A DNA stretch of 64,000 nucleotides. It comes from Crotophaga sulcirostris (lineage: Eukaryota > Chordata > Aves > Cuculiformes > Crotophagidae). A program made the translations under genes and the position numbers. Under the pieces are notes generated by a model that was not told the DNA's origin, searched no databases, and saw only the letters and a program-made list of their open reading frames with translations. The DNA lies in NCBI GenBank assembly GCA_013397455.1, contig VYZB01000016.1, positions 4,233,612 to 4,297,611 of the forward strand, read 5' to 3'. This document shows, one piece after another, positions 49,685 to 63,230 of this stretch (its first letter is position 1; every line of letters begins with the position of its first letter).

Positions 49685-50458
49685 CATAGAATCATAGAAT
49701 TGCTTGGTTGGAAAAGATCTTTGAGATCATCGAGTCCAACAGCGCCTGCCCGCTACTAAACCAGATCCCTGAGCGCCGCATCTCCCCGTCAGTTAAACAC
49801 CTCCAGGTGTGGGGACTCAACCACCTCCCTGGGCACCTGTGCCAGTGCCTGACAGCCCCGTGAAGAAAAGTAACTATTGAAAATCAGCTATATGGAAATT
49901 TAACTGCTCTTTCTCCTGTCCCAGTAATTACAAAACATAACAGCCTGTATCCTCATGACAGGTGAAGGAACTTTTCCTGATGGCCAATCTGAACCTCCCC
50001 TGGTGCAACTTGAGGCCATTTCCTCTCGTCCTGTCACTTGGGAAAAAAGACCAACCCCCACCTCGACACAACCTCCTTTCAGGCAAGTGTAGACAGTGAT
50101 GAGGTCTCCCCTCAGCCTTCTTTTCTCCAGGCTTAACAACCCCAGTTCCCTCAGCCGCTCTTCACAAGACTTGTTCTCCAGCCCCTTCACGAGCCTTGCT
50201 GCCCTTCTCTGGATGCGCTCGAGCACCTCAGTGTCCTCCTTGTAGTGAGGGGCCCAGAACTGAACACAGCACTCGAGGTGCAGCCTCACCAGTGCTGAGT
50301 ACAGGGGCACAATCACTGCTCTGGTCCTGCTGGCCACGCTGTTCCTGATACAGGCAAAGATGCCATTGGCTTTCTTGGCCACCTGGGCATTCAGCCAGCT
50401 CTCAACAACACCCCCAGGTCCTCCTCTGCCAGGCAGCTTTCCAGCCACTCTTCCCCAG
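49685..50458 (-). mobile_element. CR1 LINE copy upstream of the DCTD promoter, with a 93-bp insertion
   Basis: The 3' end ('atagaatcatagaattgctt') lies about 195 bp upstream of the DCTD ATG. The copy extends to 'agctttccagccactcttcc'. Its coding remnant stays open for over 150 codons: [40 protein letters not shown] and [16 protein letters not shown], which is CR1 ORF2 C-terminal sequence, not a host gene. Bases 49,869-49,961 are foreign to CR1. Confidence 0.9.
49869..49961. other. 93-bp non-CR1 insertion with near-perfect 9-bp flanking repeats
   Basis: CR1 sequence stops at GTGAAGAAA (49,860-49,868) and restarts at GTGAAGGAA (49,962-49,970). The two differ by one base and look like a target-site duplication. 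The insert has no poly(A), no clear inverted ends and no match I recognise. Confidence 0.5.
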
Positions 50459-53400
50459 AGTCGGGGCGAAGGGCCTGGAGCCCCAGTGTTAACAGAGCAG
50501 CAGTGCCTGGGAGCGGATCCTGGTGCTTCAGGAGAGGCCTCCTTCATCCATACACCTCTGTGAGCCTGGCTACTTCAATGTGCGTGCTTGTAGGTTTGAG
50601 TTTTCTGACAGATTCTGCTTGGAACATTGTACTTTGACGTGATTGTGCAGGTTTTTGCCCAGCTCACACTCTTGAGGTAAATCCTGTTTATTATAGCTTG
50701 GCATTAACATATTAAAATGTCTAAAAAATAGGGGGTTTATTCTCTGGGTATGAAATTGATGTGGAAAGTGAGTTATGGTTTATTAATACCTCCAGCTGCT
50801 GCCAGGTTTTAGAAGTCTCCCAGGACACTCAGAAAGCTGAACATACACATATAGCCCATTACAGTGCAAAATAAGTGGTATAATAATAAATATTAAATGT
50901 TGGTGTGGTGTGTTTGTCTTCCTTGCATGAGGACCTGCTTACCCCAGCTGGCTGGTTGCTGCAGGGACAAATGGGAGCAAGGTACAGATGTTTGCGCCAT
51001 GGGGCTGCGAGACATCAGGTGAAGACTGCCTAAAACCAGCCGTATGTGTCCGATTCGGTTCCCAGTGGAGGCAGTGACAGGTGCAACAAACTCAGTGAGA
51101 GCAGTGATGGACAAAAGGAAAAGACTTGTCTTTGAAAGCATCCCTGAGAGGGATTTGTGTGCGCAAGCCATGCAGCTCACACTGCATGTGTGCTGCAGCA
51201 TTAATCTGAACATGGTCATCAGGCATGGCTTAGATAATCGTTTCCTGCAGCCTGGGCAAAAATATTCCCCTTCATCTAGGAGGACAATTCAGGTTGGGAA
51301 AAAGAACATTTTTTGATAATGGGGCACAAAGTACTCCTGTCACAGAAGCTGTCTTTATAGTTCCCCCTTACTGACCATATGCATAGAAAACTGCACTGCT
51401 AAGTTAGTACCCCAACACGTGTACAAGAAGATGACTAAGTCAAGGAATGTGCCATGCTCATCGTTATTCTTGAAGCTATGCCAAAAGAGAGGAAGCCTGC
51501 AGTGATCAAAACAGAGGAACACACTGCTAATATGTTTGCATATTTAGATTGCTGTATCAGCTAGCTATCTTTTAAAAAAAACAACTGACAAACCATCAAG
51601 TATGAAAATGTTACTTAATTTCTCAGATATTCCTATTCAGTTGTAACCAGAAAACCTGGCAAAAGCAGCCTGTTATATTTTAACTGACAAGTTTTCCAGC
51701 CCTCAGAGTGGGAAAACATATAGCTATTTCAGTTTGCAAGACTTCTATTATCACAGTTTCATATGGACAACAAATGTTCATGTACGGTTTGTAAATGAAT
51801 GAAAAGAAACAATTTAAATGCAAGAAAAAGGAAAGAAATGTAATGAAAGTCGCATCGTGCAGGAAACCATAAGCCTGAAGGTGAAATGAAAGGCCTGATT
51901 ATGGTTGATCACGAAGAGAGTTAAAGAGCACTCATTTAATTAATCTGGAGAAAAAAATAGCATAATTCAGTTCAAAAAGTTTTCTACTATCTGCATATGT
52001 GTTTCTGCACTCTTGAAATATGAATTAAAATTAATAGTGCTACAATTACCCATGCCAAATTTGTTATTTTTCATAATTAAGATTCTGAGGACAAACCATA
52101 AGAACTAGTAACCTTTAAAAAGCAGTGCTTATATGCTGATCATACACAGTGAATGATGGATTTTCTGTTCTTTGAACGCTGATTAGCAGTTCCTGCATAC
52201 TATTTCCTTCCTCTGAATTTATGACACTTTTAAGCTAATATCTATAAATCAGCCAGAATCAGATTCAAAATAATATGATCCCCATTTCTCAAAAAGAAAC
52301 AAAATCAGATTCTTCCTCTCTTCTCTTTCTCTCCCATCATAGAAGAAAAAAATATACACTGCAAAATAACTGCTTATGTTATTAAGCAATGAGTTTTTAA
52401 ATTTTAGAGTGAAGTTTTCAACTTTTTATGAAATTACATGAGAATAATATTCTTCTTGAAATGCAAAACTTAAATGCTTTTGTTATGCTTAGCAAATAAA
52501 TTGCCATAATAATTTGAAACTGCTCTTATATCTCCATCTGTTAAGTCCACAAAGGTGACTTTTGAATTTTTCAGAGGTTATTGACTCTTCTATCTTTTCA
52601 TCCTCAAAGAACAAACCAACAACATTCAACATTTCTAATAATACAGCATTGGTGTATGGGCTAGGAAGGAAAACTTTTGGTGGAATTTTAGTTAGTAGAT
52701 TTCTATAGTGTTGCTAAATGATGTATTTTCTGGAAACCTAGGTACATTTTGGGTTTCTCCTTGGTTTGTAGCTTATGTGATTGCAGATACCTAGAGAAAG
52801 TTACACCTGGATTAGGTGAGATTTAAGCTACGATCCAGTGGTATAAGCCCTATATATAGGGTTGCACTGAGAACAGGTACCTAGACTTGATACAGGTCTA
52901 GGACAAAGTCCTGCTGCCTGGTAGGTTCCATAAGGCTTCACTGGCATCTGCCTGCTTTGCAAAAGCAGCAGCTCCTCTGGATCTGCTGTCTGAATCCTCT
53001 TCTCCATTAACTCTGTCTTATGCTTATTTGTACCCTTCATCTGTCTCGGTACCATTCAGAACTCTGTGACAGAACTGGAGCGCTCTGACTCAAAGCCCCT
53101 GTTAAGAAAGGGGTGCGCTCAAATAGGCTGGATTTATTTTAATTTTGTATCTGATGCTCTAGCCCCTTCCTTATACATTTGTCTGTTATTCCACAGAAGG
53201 AGGATGTATGTGAAGAAGCATGAAGTACCTCAGGTAGCCTTCTATAGGTTTTTTGTTTGTCTCTCGTTTCTTAGGTGTAAGACCTGAGCACGGATTTTCA
53301 TGACTTTGTTGTGTAGATGTCAATAAACAATCTGATCTCATTACAAATATTTTAAATGCTCTTATTAATGAGAAGTGATACAAGTTTGAAAGGCATGCTA

Positions 53401-56400
53401 AATATATAACCATCTGTCGAGATGCCTGTATTTTTAGATTACGGCTTATGAAATCTTCACATCTACCTTTTTTTAATTTTTATTAAAAAAAAAAATAAGT
53501 TGAGTTTGGGGAAACCCCAGGTTTCAGCTCCCTTCCCCACCTTCTTCCTGCGTGCCAACAGACTCTTAACTTCATTGTCAAGCAAGATCCTTCCTCAAAT
53601 ATAACATATGTATAAGTTGTCACTCAGAGAGTAATGTTTGCTGTTTGCTAGGATATAGAGTATGCAGTTTGGTAGACCATCCTGAAATCTCAAAACTTAA
53701 GGGAAAAGTAAAAAGAAATTGCTACTGAGCTGTTGTCTTTTTCTCTTGTATTACAGAATGAATTTTTCAGGAACTAATTAGAGATTTGGAGAGAAAGAGA
53801 AATAAGCATGACTTTATATCTTAACATCTGGTTCTTATCTGTCTTTCAGAGAAGTAATGCTTGCTGACAGGATAATTTTCATAGAGAAGGATCTTCCAAA
53901 TATTTTTCCAAATAGGAATTCCTACTTGAGTTAAAATTTTCCTCCTATACTTTCTTACACACTGAGGACATATTACATACAAATGCAGCTGCTGGTACAT
54001 GCTGCAGTTCTCAATTTTTATAGCTAATTTAATCAAGAGCATGAATTTATGACTTCCTCACTGATCAGATGACCATTGTGGCATTGTCACGCTTTGTTCT
54101 GTGAAAAAAAGTCCCATTGATGGAACTCCTCACTGGAAGACCTAAAGAGGGTTAGCTGCAGTGGCTTGTTAGTAAACCTGCCCATTACAGACTGCAATAA
54201 ACTGTTAGATTTTTATATTGCAGCATATTGTATGGGGAGTGCAAGCATTCCAGAATTGCTACAGGAGTTTTAACTTCAGCATATAACTCGTTATACTACA
54301 TAAATTTGGAACTACTTATTAATAAAGGTGGTAAGAAATGCGGCTCATTACCAGCCTTTGATCAAAACCAAATAGGATGTTATCATGGTAATTTTGGTGC
54401 AGATGGAGGCTTGTTGCAAATCCAGTATTTTCAAGCTCAGGTGCCAAAATTCAGGGCACTGAAATCTGTGGTTACATTTTTACTGATCTGTAAACATTGA
54501 ATGCCAGAAACTCTTCCGTATGATAAGCATCTCTGATAGAATCCAGCCAATACTAAGGCATTTCTATAATTTTCATGTCCAAATGGAAGCTTTTTCTCTA
54601 TTCTTACATTTCAGTGGCTTGCATATTACCTTACCTTTCTATAGCATCTGTTCCTTGAAAACTAGAATCGAGTGCTGGATTTCAGTTTTCTTCCTTCCTG
54701 CCCAAGTCTGACACTGTTTTGAGTATTGCCCTCTCAGTCTTCCTGATTCAAAATTTCTTCCGTTTACTAACTGCCTAAATCCAGAACTCCCTAAATCCAG
54801 CTTCTCACCTTGGTGAATAGTAGTTAAGAGTTTTTTCTGAGACATCTTTTATTTGCGCTTTACTCTGACTGGGGTCACAAATAAGTCTATAATACTCTGT
54901 AAACAGTCTTCCATTCCATTTTTAACATTACAGCTATTTTTCATCTCACCAATTATTTTTTATGAACATATGGTGGGTTTGCTAATTTTGAGGGGTTTCT
55001 TGTTTTATTCATACTGATGATTCTAGTTATAAGCAAATATTGTCTTCCCAGTGCCCTGATCACCTCGCCATTTCTTTGATATCAGTATATTTTCCAGCTA
55101 GATTTGTTCTTTCTGTAAGTTATTTGCTGATACTTTTTCTGTTCTTTTTTTTAAAGGTTTATATCAATATCTCTGACCAGACTTTTACTTTGAAAACTCC
55201 TTGTTCCATTTATACCTGCCCTTGCATCCAATTTTACTAACTATGCAAGTTAGTACAATTGACAGGACAAAGACAGGTGCTAGAAAAACAAAAGGTATTA
55301 TGTGTGACCTTTTCTCCTATGTCCATCAAGAACTGGAAATCCTAGATAATCTTGCTAAATTGTCCTTTGGAAAGTAAACTGAGACATAAAGTCTCAGACT
55401 GCAAGTCCTTTGGCAACGGTAATGTTTTATTCCGAAATATGAATTAACTTCCTTGCCCACCCTGTCACTGTCATGATCACAGCTATTCCCTAATTAGAAG
55501 TGAGAAATTAATTTTCTGCTTTCAGTATAAAATTTCGCTTTCTTGGCATGCTGTTTCTGTACTCAGCACCTGCCTACATACTTCACAGATTTCTGTTTCT
55601 TCTGTAACCTTCCCCTTATTTTTCAAGGCTATTGTTAATAACTAAGAAGATTATTTTCAATTTCCATCCCTTCTGATTTGGCATGATTTTCCTATCATGT
55701 GCACTAGCTTTTTTCATTACTTCCATGAACTTCCCCCAAGTCCCATATTCTGTTGCAGTGTATCAGCTTGCAATAACTCCAATTGTACATTAACATTACT
55801 TGTAATCACTACCTCAGACACCTGAAGAAAGAAATCTTTACTCTTCCATCACATACAAATAATCTTTAGTACATGTACCCCTCCATATCTGGGCAACTAG
55901 TTTACTCTTTGTAGTCTTTTTTTCTCCTCTCTCCTGTTAATAATTCCTTTTATGTTTGCCTCCTTTAACTTTAGCAGCGTTTAGAATCATAGAATCATTT
56001 CTCTCCAAGTTTCTTCTTGTTCCTTTCAAATTTTTCTTTGTGTGTGTGTCTGTAGGTTTCACTATTACAGGTTAATAATATTTAAATCTTCATTTAAGAG
56101 CTGCTATGCAGAATAATTTTCTTACATCTTTATATGGGATTTAGTATGGAAGGGTTTAAGTAAACGTGCTAAATCCATTCTGTGGTAAGAGATGAATTAC
56201 CCTTTTGGCTAACCTATGGATTGGGGTAAAAAAAACCCGAGTATTTCAGGATTCTTAGATACACCACTTTAGCTAAGTTAAGAGAAACAAAGAGAACGAT
56301 TGCAATCAACATGTTTCTGTCCTGCATCTCCCCTCAGCACTGAGATCGCTTTGACCTACTTGCCTTTCAAGTTTGCCAATATACATATCTCCCCAAATAC

Positions 56401-59400
56401 CCATTAGCACCAGAGGCATTTTCCTACCTCAGTAATAACTGCTCTATTGCTAGGACATAGCACCAAGAAAATGAAGCCTTCATTTTGCAACATCCTGTTA
56501 GCTTGGTAGCTGGGCAGAGGGAGCTCAGGTGCCACTATAATATTATGTGTGACACCTTTTCATCTCTTCTGACTGGCTGTTTCCTAAACTCATTGAACTA
56601 ATTATAGAAGAGCAGTTAACAGCCACATCGCTTTAACTTATCAATAATGAAAAGTGAGCTGGAGCTGTCAGGAAATACATTTGACATCCCAACTTCGAAG
56701 AACAGGAACTCTGTGTTCCCTCTGTAGATATGAGGGGAAATATAATCATTAGTAAACCTAATTTATTTCATAAGCAGCGTTGGCAGTGTGATTCCTTTTC
56801 AAGATTTCCTGGCACTTTCTCATTATGAGAGTCTGCTTTCAGTTGTCTACATCAGACAAACATGTTTTTTTCAGGCTGAAATAACCCAAGATGAGGATTT
56901 GCTTCTACTAAGATTATTTTTTTATCTTCCAGGTGGTATTCATATTTTTTATTCTACTGTAACTTTAAAACCGTTCTAAATAAAAGCATATTCAAATTAG
57001 GAAAGCATTGAATCAGACAGCAAAAACAGTATATGTTATATGATGAATTCTAGCATGAAGCCACAGCAGCTTTGTGCTGTGGAAAACAGATGATTAGGTA
57101 AAGAAGGCAAAGTGCAAGATGTGATCTTTAAAGCAGGAATCATTAAGGAATTCAAAGGTGGATGGGCTATAGATTGTGGAAAGGGAAGACAGACATTAGT
57201 TAGATATTTCCAATTATTACTTCTCAGAATACAACAGAATATTATTAGCATTCAAAGTACTGAAGAAAAATTATTTTTAAGCCAGTCTTCACAGCAGCCT
57301 ATGGAGATAATGAAATTAAAGAACAGATGTACTTTATTATTTTTTTTTCAAAACTGAAGAAAGAAAAGGGAACATAAAGTTGATATTCTTCATTTACAGG
57401 AAAGTAAACTAAAATACTCCCAATTGCTTCTACAAAAATTCGGAGGGTTCTATAGGGATAGCAACAAGGAGAACTCCAAAACTCCACTAGTATATATATC
57501 CTCTGGAGTGAGAATTTTTCCACAGAAGATTAATGTCTTACACAAGCAAAATAAGAAACAGGCCAAAAATCATAAGCATTTTATGGATTTTGTGAAAACT
57601 GGTTCTTGTTAGTACACCTGATTAGGATAAAAATGTTTCCATGCAAAGAGTCTGTTATATTGACTTTAACGTTTTTTTAAAGGATTAGAGAACAGAGGAT
57701 TCTTGTTCGGAGATATTATATGGGTCATTTTGTTTCTACATTTTGAGTTAAAAAATTCTTCAAGATTTTGAACAGTGCTTCAGCTGATCTGCAGTACAAG
57801 AACCTGAAATTAGCTGGCACAATGGAATCGATATCGAGCAATATTTTGTCTCTGAAAGAAATTCAGTCTGACAGAGAAGAGTAAGAGCAGTGTAAGCAAA
57901 CCGAGACTCTGGCTAAAAGGCTGGATACAGAAATTCCCTGCAAAGCAGTACAAATTAGTTGATGTCACCAGAGCAAGAAAAACATAGTGACAGAATAAAA
58001 TGTTATCCAGGTTCTAGAATAGTTTATTATCACCACCTTAGGTCACTAAGCTTCACAAGCTATATCCATCAAGTTTGACAGCAGCATATATAGTCACAGC
58101 AGAAGCTAGAAGGTGCAGTGCTTTAATGTACTAACGATTTACATTAAGACACCTGGGTTCAAAGTCGGTTTATGACAAGAACAAAATGAGTTTGTTGGTC
58201 TCAGCCTGCTCTCTAGTGGACAATTGCACATAAACTCAGTCCTGAGAAGAATCCCAATAATTAGATTTGTTGGCCAAGACATATGGTGAAATTCATACTC
58301 TCTGAAAAACTTTATTAAAAATAAAACTATACTGGATATCTATGTTTTCTGTGCTATTCTGAAACACTATAAGATGAGACATTTCCATCAGCATTTCTTA
58401 AATACTGCATTCAGTATTTTTGTTACTAGGATTTGAAAGGATACAACAGAAGGGGAAACAGTACAATGGAAGGCAGCAATGGTGATCAGATGCTTCCACG
58501 TTAGGGGAAACTGAAGGTAAGATGACATACTCCCATAACCGACATATATAATGTTTATGGCTAGGTAAAATATTTGTCTTTCTTTACCTTTTTTCATAAA
58601 ACAAGACCTGGAGAAAAAATATGACACATATAATAATGATAAAAGGAAACTTTTTCTTGATACATAATTAACCCATAAACTCATGTCTTGAAGACATCTT
58701 AGATACAAGAGCCAGCTAGGACTTTTAAAAAAGATTATGCTTTTATATGAATAACAAGAACAGCAAGAGTTATGTTAGATAGTATTAAAATGTATGAGGG
58801 ATATAAACTCTCATGATTCAGGATATAAAACAAGCATAAATTGCCTAGAGCATGGGAAGAAACTACACACAGAGATGTTTTATTTCATTACTGTATCCCA
58901 TACAATGGTTATATTCACTTCAGCAGGCGGGCAGTAGAATGCTGGAGTTTTAGAGCTGTGTAGTCTGTAGTATTTCCTATGCTTCCAAGATAAATTCCTT
59001 AGTGACTGTTTTGCAGAAATCAGCCACAAAAAATTGTCTGGAACCCTGACCCCATTTCAGGTTATTCTGCTTTACACTGCTTAACCTTCTATTAGTCAGG
59101 AAAATAACATTCATTGATATCCAAGCATTTATGATTATGATCACATGCTAGCTACAGAGGCAAAGTAAAAATTTTATTGAGTTAACATCTCTTTTCAATT
59201 TTTTTTAAATATAAAAAATAATGTTAGTTATCACTAGCTTATAATTTACTGTTACATATTTTATATATCTATTATATATTGACATATATATACATTGTGT
59301 TAACACTCAGGTTTTTTGCAGTCTTGTGCTTTGTCCTGGTCTAAGCTGACTAGGACATCATGTCATCTACCTCACTTATTTGCAGGAATGTTTGAACATT

Positions 59401-62400
59401 TCTACATTTTACAAGCCACATTTCAATTTCAAGGTACATTTAAAATTCAGTTCTTGTCCAAATAAAGTTCACCTTAAGGATTGACCACTGTTTACTGTGT
59501 TTAGAATACTATATTTCTAGATTGTACATAATCTGAAAAAAACAGTCTCTTTTTCAGTCTGGTGATATCAGAGCAGTGTCTCTGACATTATTCTGATTCC
59601 AAAGTTAGAGAATCATCGTTTTTTATATGAAAATGGTTTAACCTTCAATTTTACAAAGAAATGCAAATTCAGATATACTTTAAAGCACAATATATCAAAC
59701 ATTAATTTCCATTGCTCTCTCAGTCACTAACTATACTACTTGTCTTTCAAAGGCCTTCTTTTATTTTGATTATTTTATTTCCAATCTTCTGATTGTGGAT
59801 TGTTTACTTAAAGATTGAGCCAATAAAAGCTAGTGTGAAGACGCAAGTTGTCATTTAGAGAGAAACATTCTTTCTAGACTTTGTAGATAAAAAGTGAATT
59901 TTAACTGCATTTTAAAAGTGACTAAGTGAATCTGAAAGCCTCTGAAATCACAAGGCAAATAAAGCCAAATCTGAACTTATTGGAGAAGGGAGATGACTCA
60001 TTCTGTGAAGATGACAATATGCTTCCATGAGTAAACTCTTACTCCAAAATTATGTATTTATGGAATAGCTTGACAAGTATAATATCCTTGAAGATAAAAA
60101 AAAATAATTAGAAATGTTAAATAGGACCTAAATTTGTCAAGCATAATGCAGAGGAGTGAAACAGCTAAGACTCATATAACTTCAAAAGAATTTGAATTAT
60201 GCATTTAAATTCAGACTTGTGGCAGGAACTAAGATAATTACCAGGAAAATAGCAGCTTTTGCAGTCAATAACAGACGTTGGATTGAGTTTGTCAATTTTT
60301 CTGAGCTGACAAATGAAAGATGATGGCTCCTGAAATGAGCTGCAGATTATATGAGAACTACTATGGTCCGTAAGAGCTTATGCTTTTATTCTCAAAGCCT
60401 GAAGCTGTAAGAAATACTAATAAAGCTATTTATATTTAGCTAGTTGTAGTGCATTGGGTACCCAGTAAAGAAAGGTTTCCTGATGGAGGTAGTCTTCTGT
60501 TTCCACTTGGCACCAAACACTGCTTTCTAAAAATGTTTTTCTGCTGTGTTCCCCTGATAATTCAACAGCAGCAGGACCAAGAAAACCCTGTCAGAAGCAC
60601 CGACTGCTTGCACAGAATTTCTGTTGTACTCATGACCACCCGCTGACAAATACTAATGTGCAGAACAAAAATAAGTAAGATAGCTATGGCTCAAAATGGG
60701 TACTGCTGGAAAGCGGATATAGCAAGTAAAGGAGAAATCCCACCCGTAATAGTGGTGCCTCAATGCTAGAGGACAAATAAATAAAAACCAGTATTTATGC
60801 TATGCAAGAACTTAATCTTTATTTGCGATCTTACAAAAGAGCTTAAAATCCTTTGCTTTCTGCAGAGCAGAGATCTGTGCATACTAAAGGAGGAACATAC
60901 TGTAACCACGACTATATATTCCAGGGATATAAATCACTGAATGACAGCTCAGGATCAGCCAAAGCTGATCAAAGCCTCAGGAATCTTATCTCCCCAAATT
61001 CTGTGGGAGCCCACTGTGACAAGCTTCTCTCTTTGATCCCAAATTTAGAATATGTCAGAATGGGTTAATCCTACATGTTTGTTTTCACATTTGACAATTT
61101 ATTTTTTTTTTAATTAAAGTGGTAGGCAGGACCCAAGCTTTCCATTTTCTCACTGGTTTCCATCACTTGAAAGTGCCATGGCATGGAGAAAAGTTCTAAC
61201 TTTTGGATTTCGCCTTTCAGCTGATGTCTTTTCAGCTTTTTTTCTCTGCTCTTCTTCAAAAAGTTCCTGAACTGAGTTGCAGAGAAACATCAGTTGTGAA
61301 GAACTTAAGAAGTCTGAAAAAGTACCACAGAAAGGAAGTGAGAAGAATACCAGTGTTGCTAGTTTGACACTTCATTATTTTGAAAAATCCTTGGTTTTGA
61401 ATGCCGTAATTGAATTGTCTTAGCCATGATACAGATTTCCCAGACCAGATGATCAGTTGCCCTGTACCCAAAGGTATAGTACACTTCAGACAAGCAGGCT
61501 ATTGCACTGAGCAATGCAGCTTCCTACGAGCCTGACTGATGGCTAAGTTACCCAGGGCATGCAAGGTCCCTTGTGAGGCTGATGAGAGGACAGCCTTACA
61601 TCTGCCTTCTGCACAATCTTGTCATTATTCACTGCAGCTGTCCCAACTGACTTCTGCACAGAGGCCTCTGTAACTGAGCCATTCCCTTTGGTTGTGCTGA
61701 CCCTATGTGTGCAGACAGCTAGGTTACCGAATGGATGCAGTGAAGACTTTTCCCTGTTGCTTTAGCTGGGAAGCTAGAGGCACATGCTACTATCAGCTAT
61801 CTATAGCCTTACTGTGCAGAGCAACACTGATTACCATCAGTCATTCCAGATAAAATGTCAGAGAAGCCCAGTCACTCCCATCTGCCATGGTTCCAAAATG
61901 TCGGTAAAATGACACAAAAATACAAATAGGGACAATTGTTCACTGAAATCGATAGTGGTATGAGTGCAAGGGCAGCTGCATGAGTTAATTATCCATAGGA
62001 GTAGGGGAAAAATCAAGGGCAGGTAAGAACACAGAAAATGCTAGAACAGCATATGCACATATCCCCCTATATCTCTCCACATTTTCATTTCTTTATTCTC
62101 TGCAGACCCAGCTGGAATCTCCTTCAATAACATCTAGACTAGATCATGGTCAAGGAACAGCTAGGGGCTTACACCTAGGCATGCCTTCTCTACAGTTTTG
62201 GTTTAGTTCAAAAAAGAGTAACGAAGTAAGAAAGGGGAAGTTTGTTAAAAGGAAGCAAAGGGCAGCTCAGAGTCTCAACTCTGTACAGGTACCAAGGAAT
62301 CTATTTAAGGATATTTTAGTAGAAATACATACTTTCTTCTAAGAAAGATTTCAGAAAGGGCAAAAGGAAGCTGGTGTAACTAACCAGCAGGGTAAGTGAG

Positions 62401-62479
62401 GTTGTTAGAAGCAAAAATACATCTTTGAAATTGCTGAAGTCATGTTCAAATGACATAAGAAGAAAGAGTTACAAAGTGG
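50459..62479. other. Intergenic region upstream of DCTD, nothing recognised
   Basis: Twelve kilobases of AT-rich sequence with only short frames. An 18-bp remnant of CR1 tail type ('agaatcatagaatcat') occurs near 55,983 but is too short to call. Confidence 0.5.
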
Positions 62480-63230
62480 CAGGTTCAATGTGAAAACATT
62501 GTCATGCAGATCAAAAAGCATTGAAGAATGACTAACAAAGGAATGCCAAACTAATAATCCTTTTCTCTACAAAACACATCAGGAGCAGGAAATTTGCCAG
62601 AATCTGTAAGGCCAGTTGGTTTTCGGAGCATAAAAGGATACTCAGAGAACACAAGGTCATTGCAGGGAAGCTAAGTGAACTCGTTGCATTGGTGTTCGCT
62701 GCTGAAGGAATTGGGAAGATTCCAAAACCAGAACTCTTCTTGGTGGGGGATTCATCTGAAGATCAGTCTGAAATTGAAATTACTATAGAAGAGATTATGG
62801 AATAAATAGATAAAGTGAAAATCACCAGGACTGTATAGTGTTCACTCTAAATTTCTAAAGGAACTCAAGGATGAAACAGCTGAATTACTCACAGCAGGGT
62901 GTAACCTATTGCTTAAAATTGCCTTGCTTCTGGAAGGCAGCAAATGTGACATCAATTCTTTAAAAAGATTCTAGAGAAAATTTGGGGAATGTTAGGAACA
63001 TAGTCTGATATATACTGGGCAAATGACCTGAAACCGTGATAAGGAACAGAATTAGGAGACACCTGGTCAGATCTGATTTATTCGGGAAGAGTTAGCATCC
63101 TGTTGAGGAAAGCACCACTTTAAAGTTCTGATAAAAGTTTTTCAAAGGAGCCAAAAAGGATGTGGATAATATGGGGGTGATGATGTTGATACAGTTTACT
63201 TTGAGTTCCAGAAGACGTGAGTTCAGGTTA
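62480..63230 (+). mobile_element. Ancient CR1/L3-like LINE fragment (reverse transcriptase region)
   Basis: The order of blocks follows amniote L3-like CR1 elements: 'tcattgcagggaagctaag', 'gaattgggaagattccaaaa', 'ctaaaggaactcaaggatg', 'agggtgtaacctattgctta', 'ggcagcaaatgtgacatcaa', 'aaggaacagaattaggagac' and 'tttgagttccagaagacgtg'. The reading frame is destroyed. It is far more diverged than the bird-type CR1 copies, so it probably predates bird radiation. Confidence 0.72.

Noticed and set aside
48557..49697. Two overlapping plus-strand open frames of 237 and 254 codons, the longest in the window
   Set aside because: They run antisense through CR1 copies and the GC-rich island, where stop codons are rare. 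Their Pro/Gly/Arg-rich products have no domain, and the longer one crosses DCTD exon 1 and its promoter.
49900..50547. 215-codon minus-strand open frame
   Set aside because: Its core is CR1 ORF2 C-terminal sequence, and its end runs through the 93-bp insertion. It is a retrotransposon remnant, not a host gene.
51044..51316. 90-codon plus-strand frame with a protein-like composition
   Set aside because: No recognisable domain, no splice or promoter context and no conserved motif.
55983..55998. CR1 tail-like 'agaatcatagaatcat'
   Set aside because: Only about 16-18 bp, with no adjoining CR1 sequence, so a chance match cannot be excluded.
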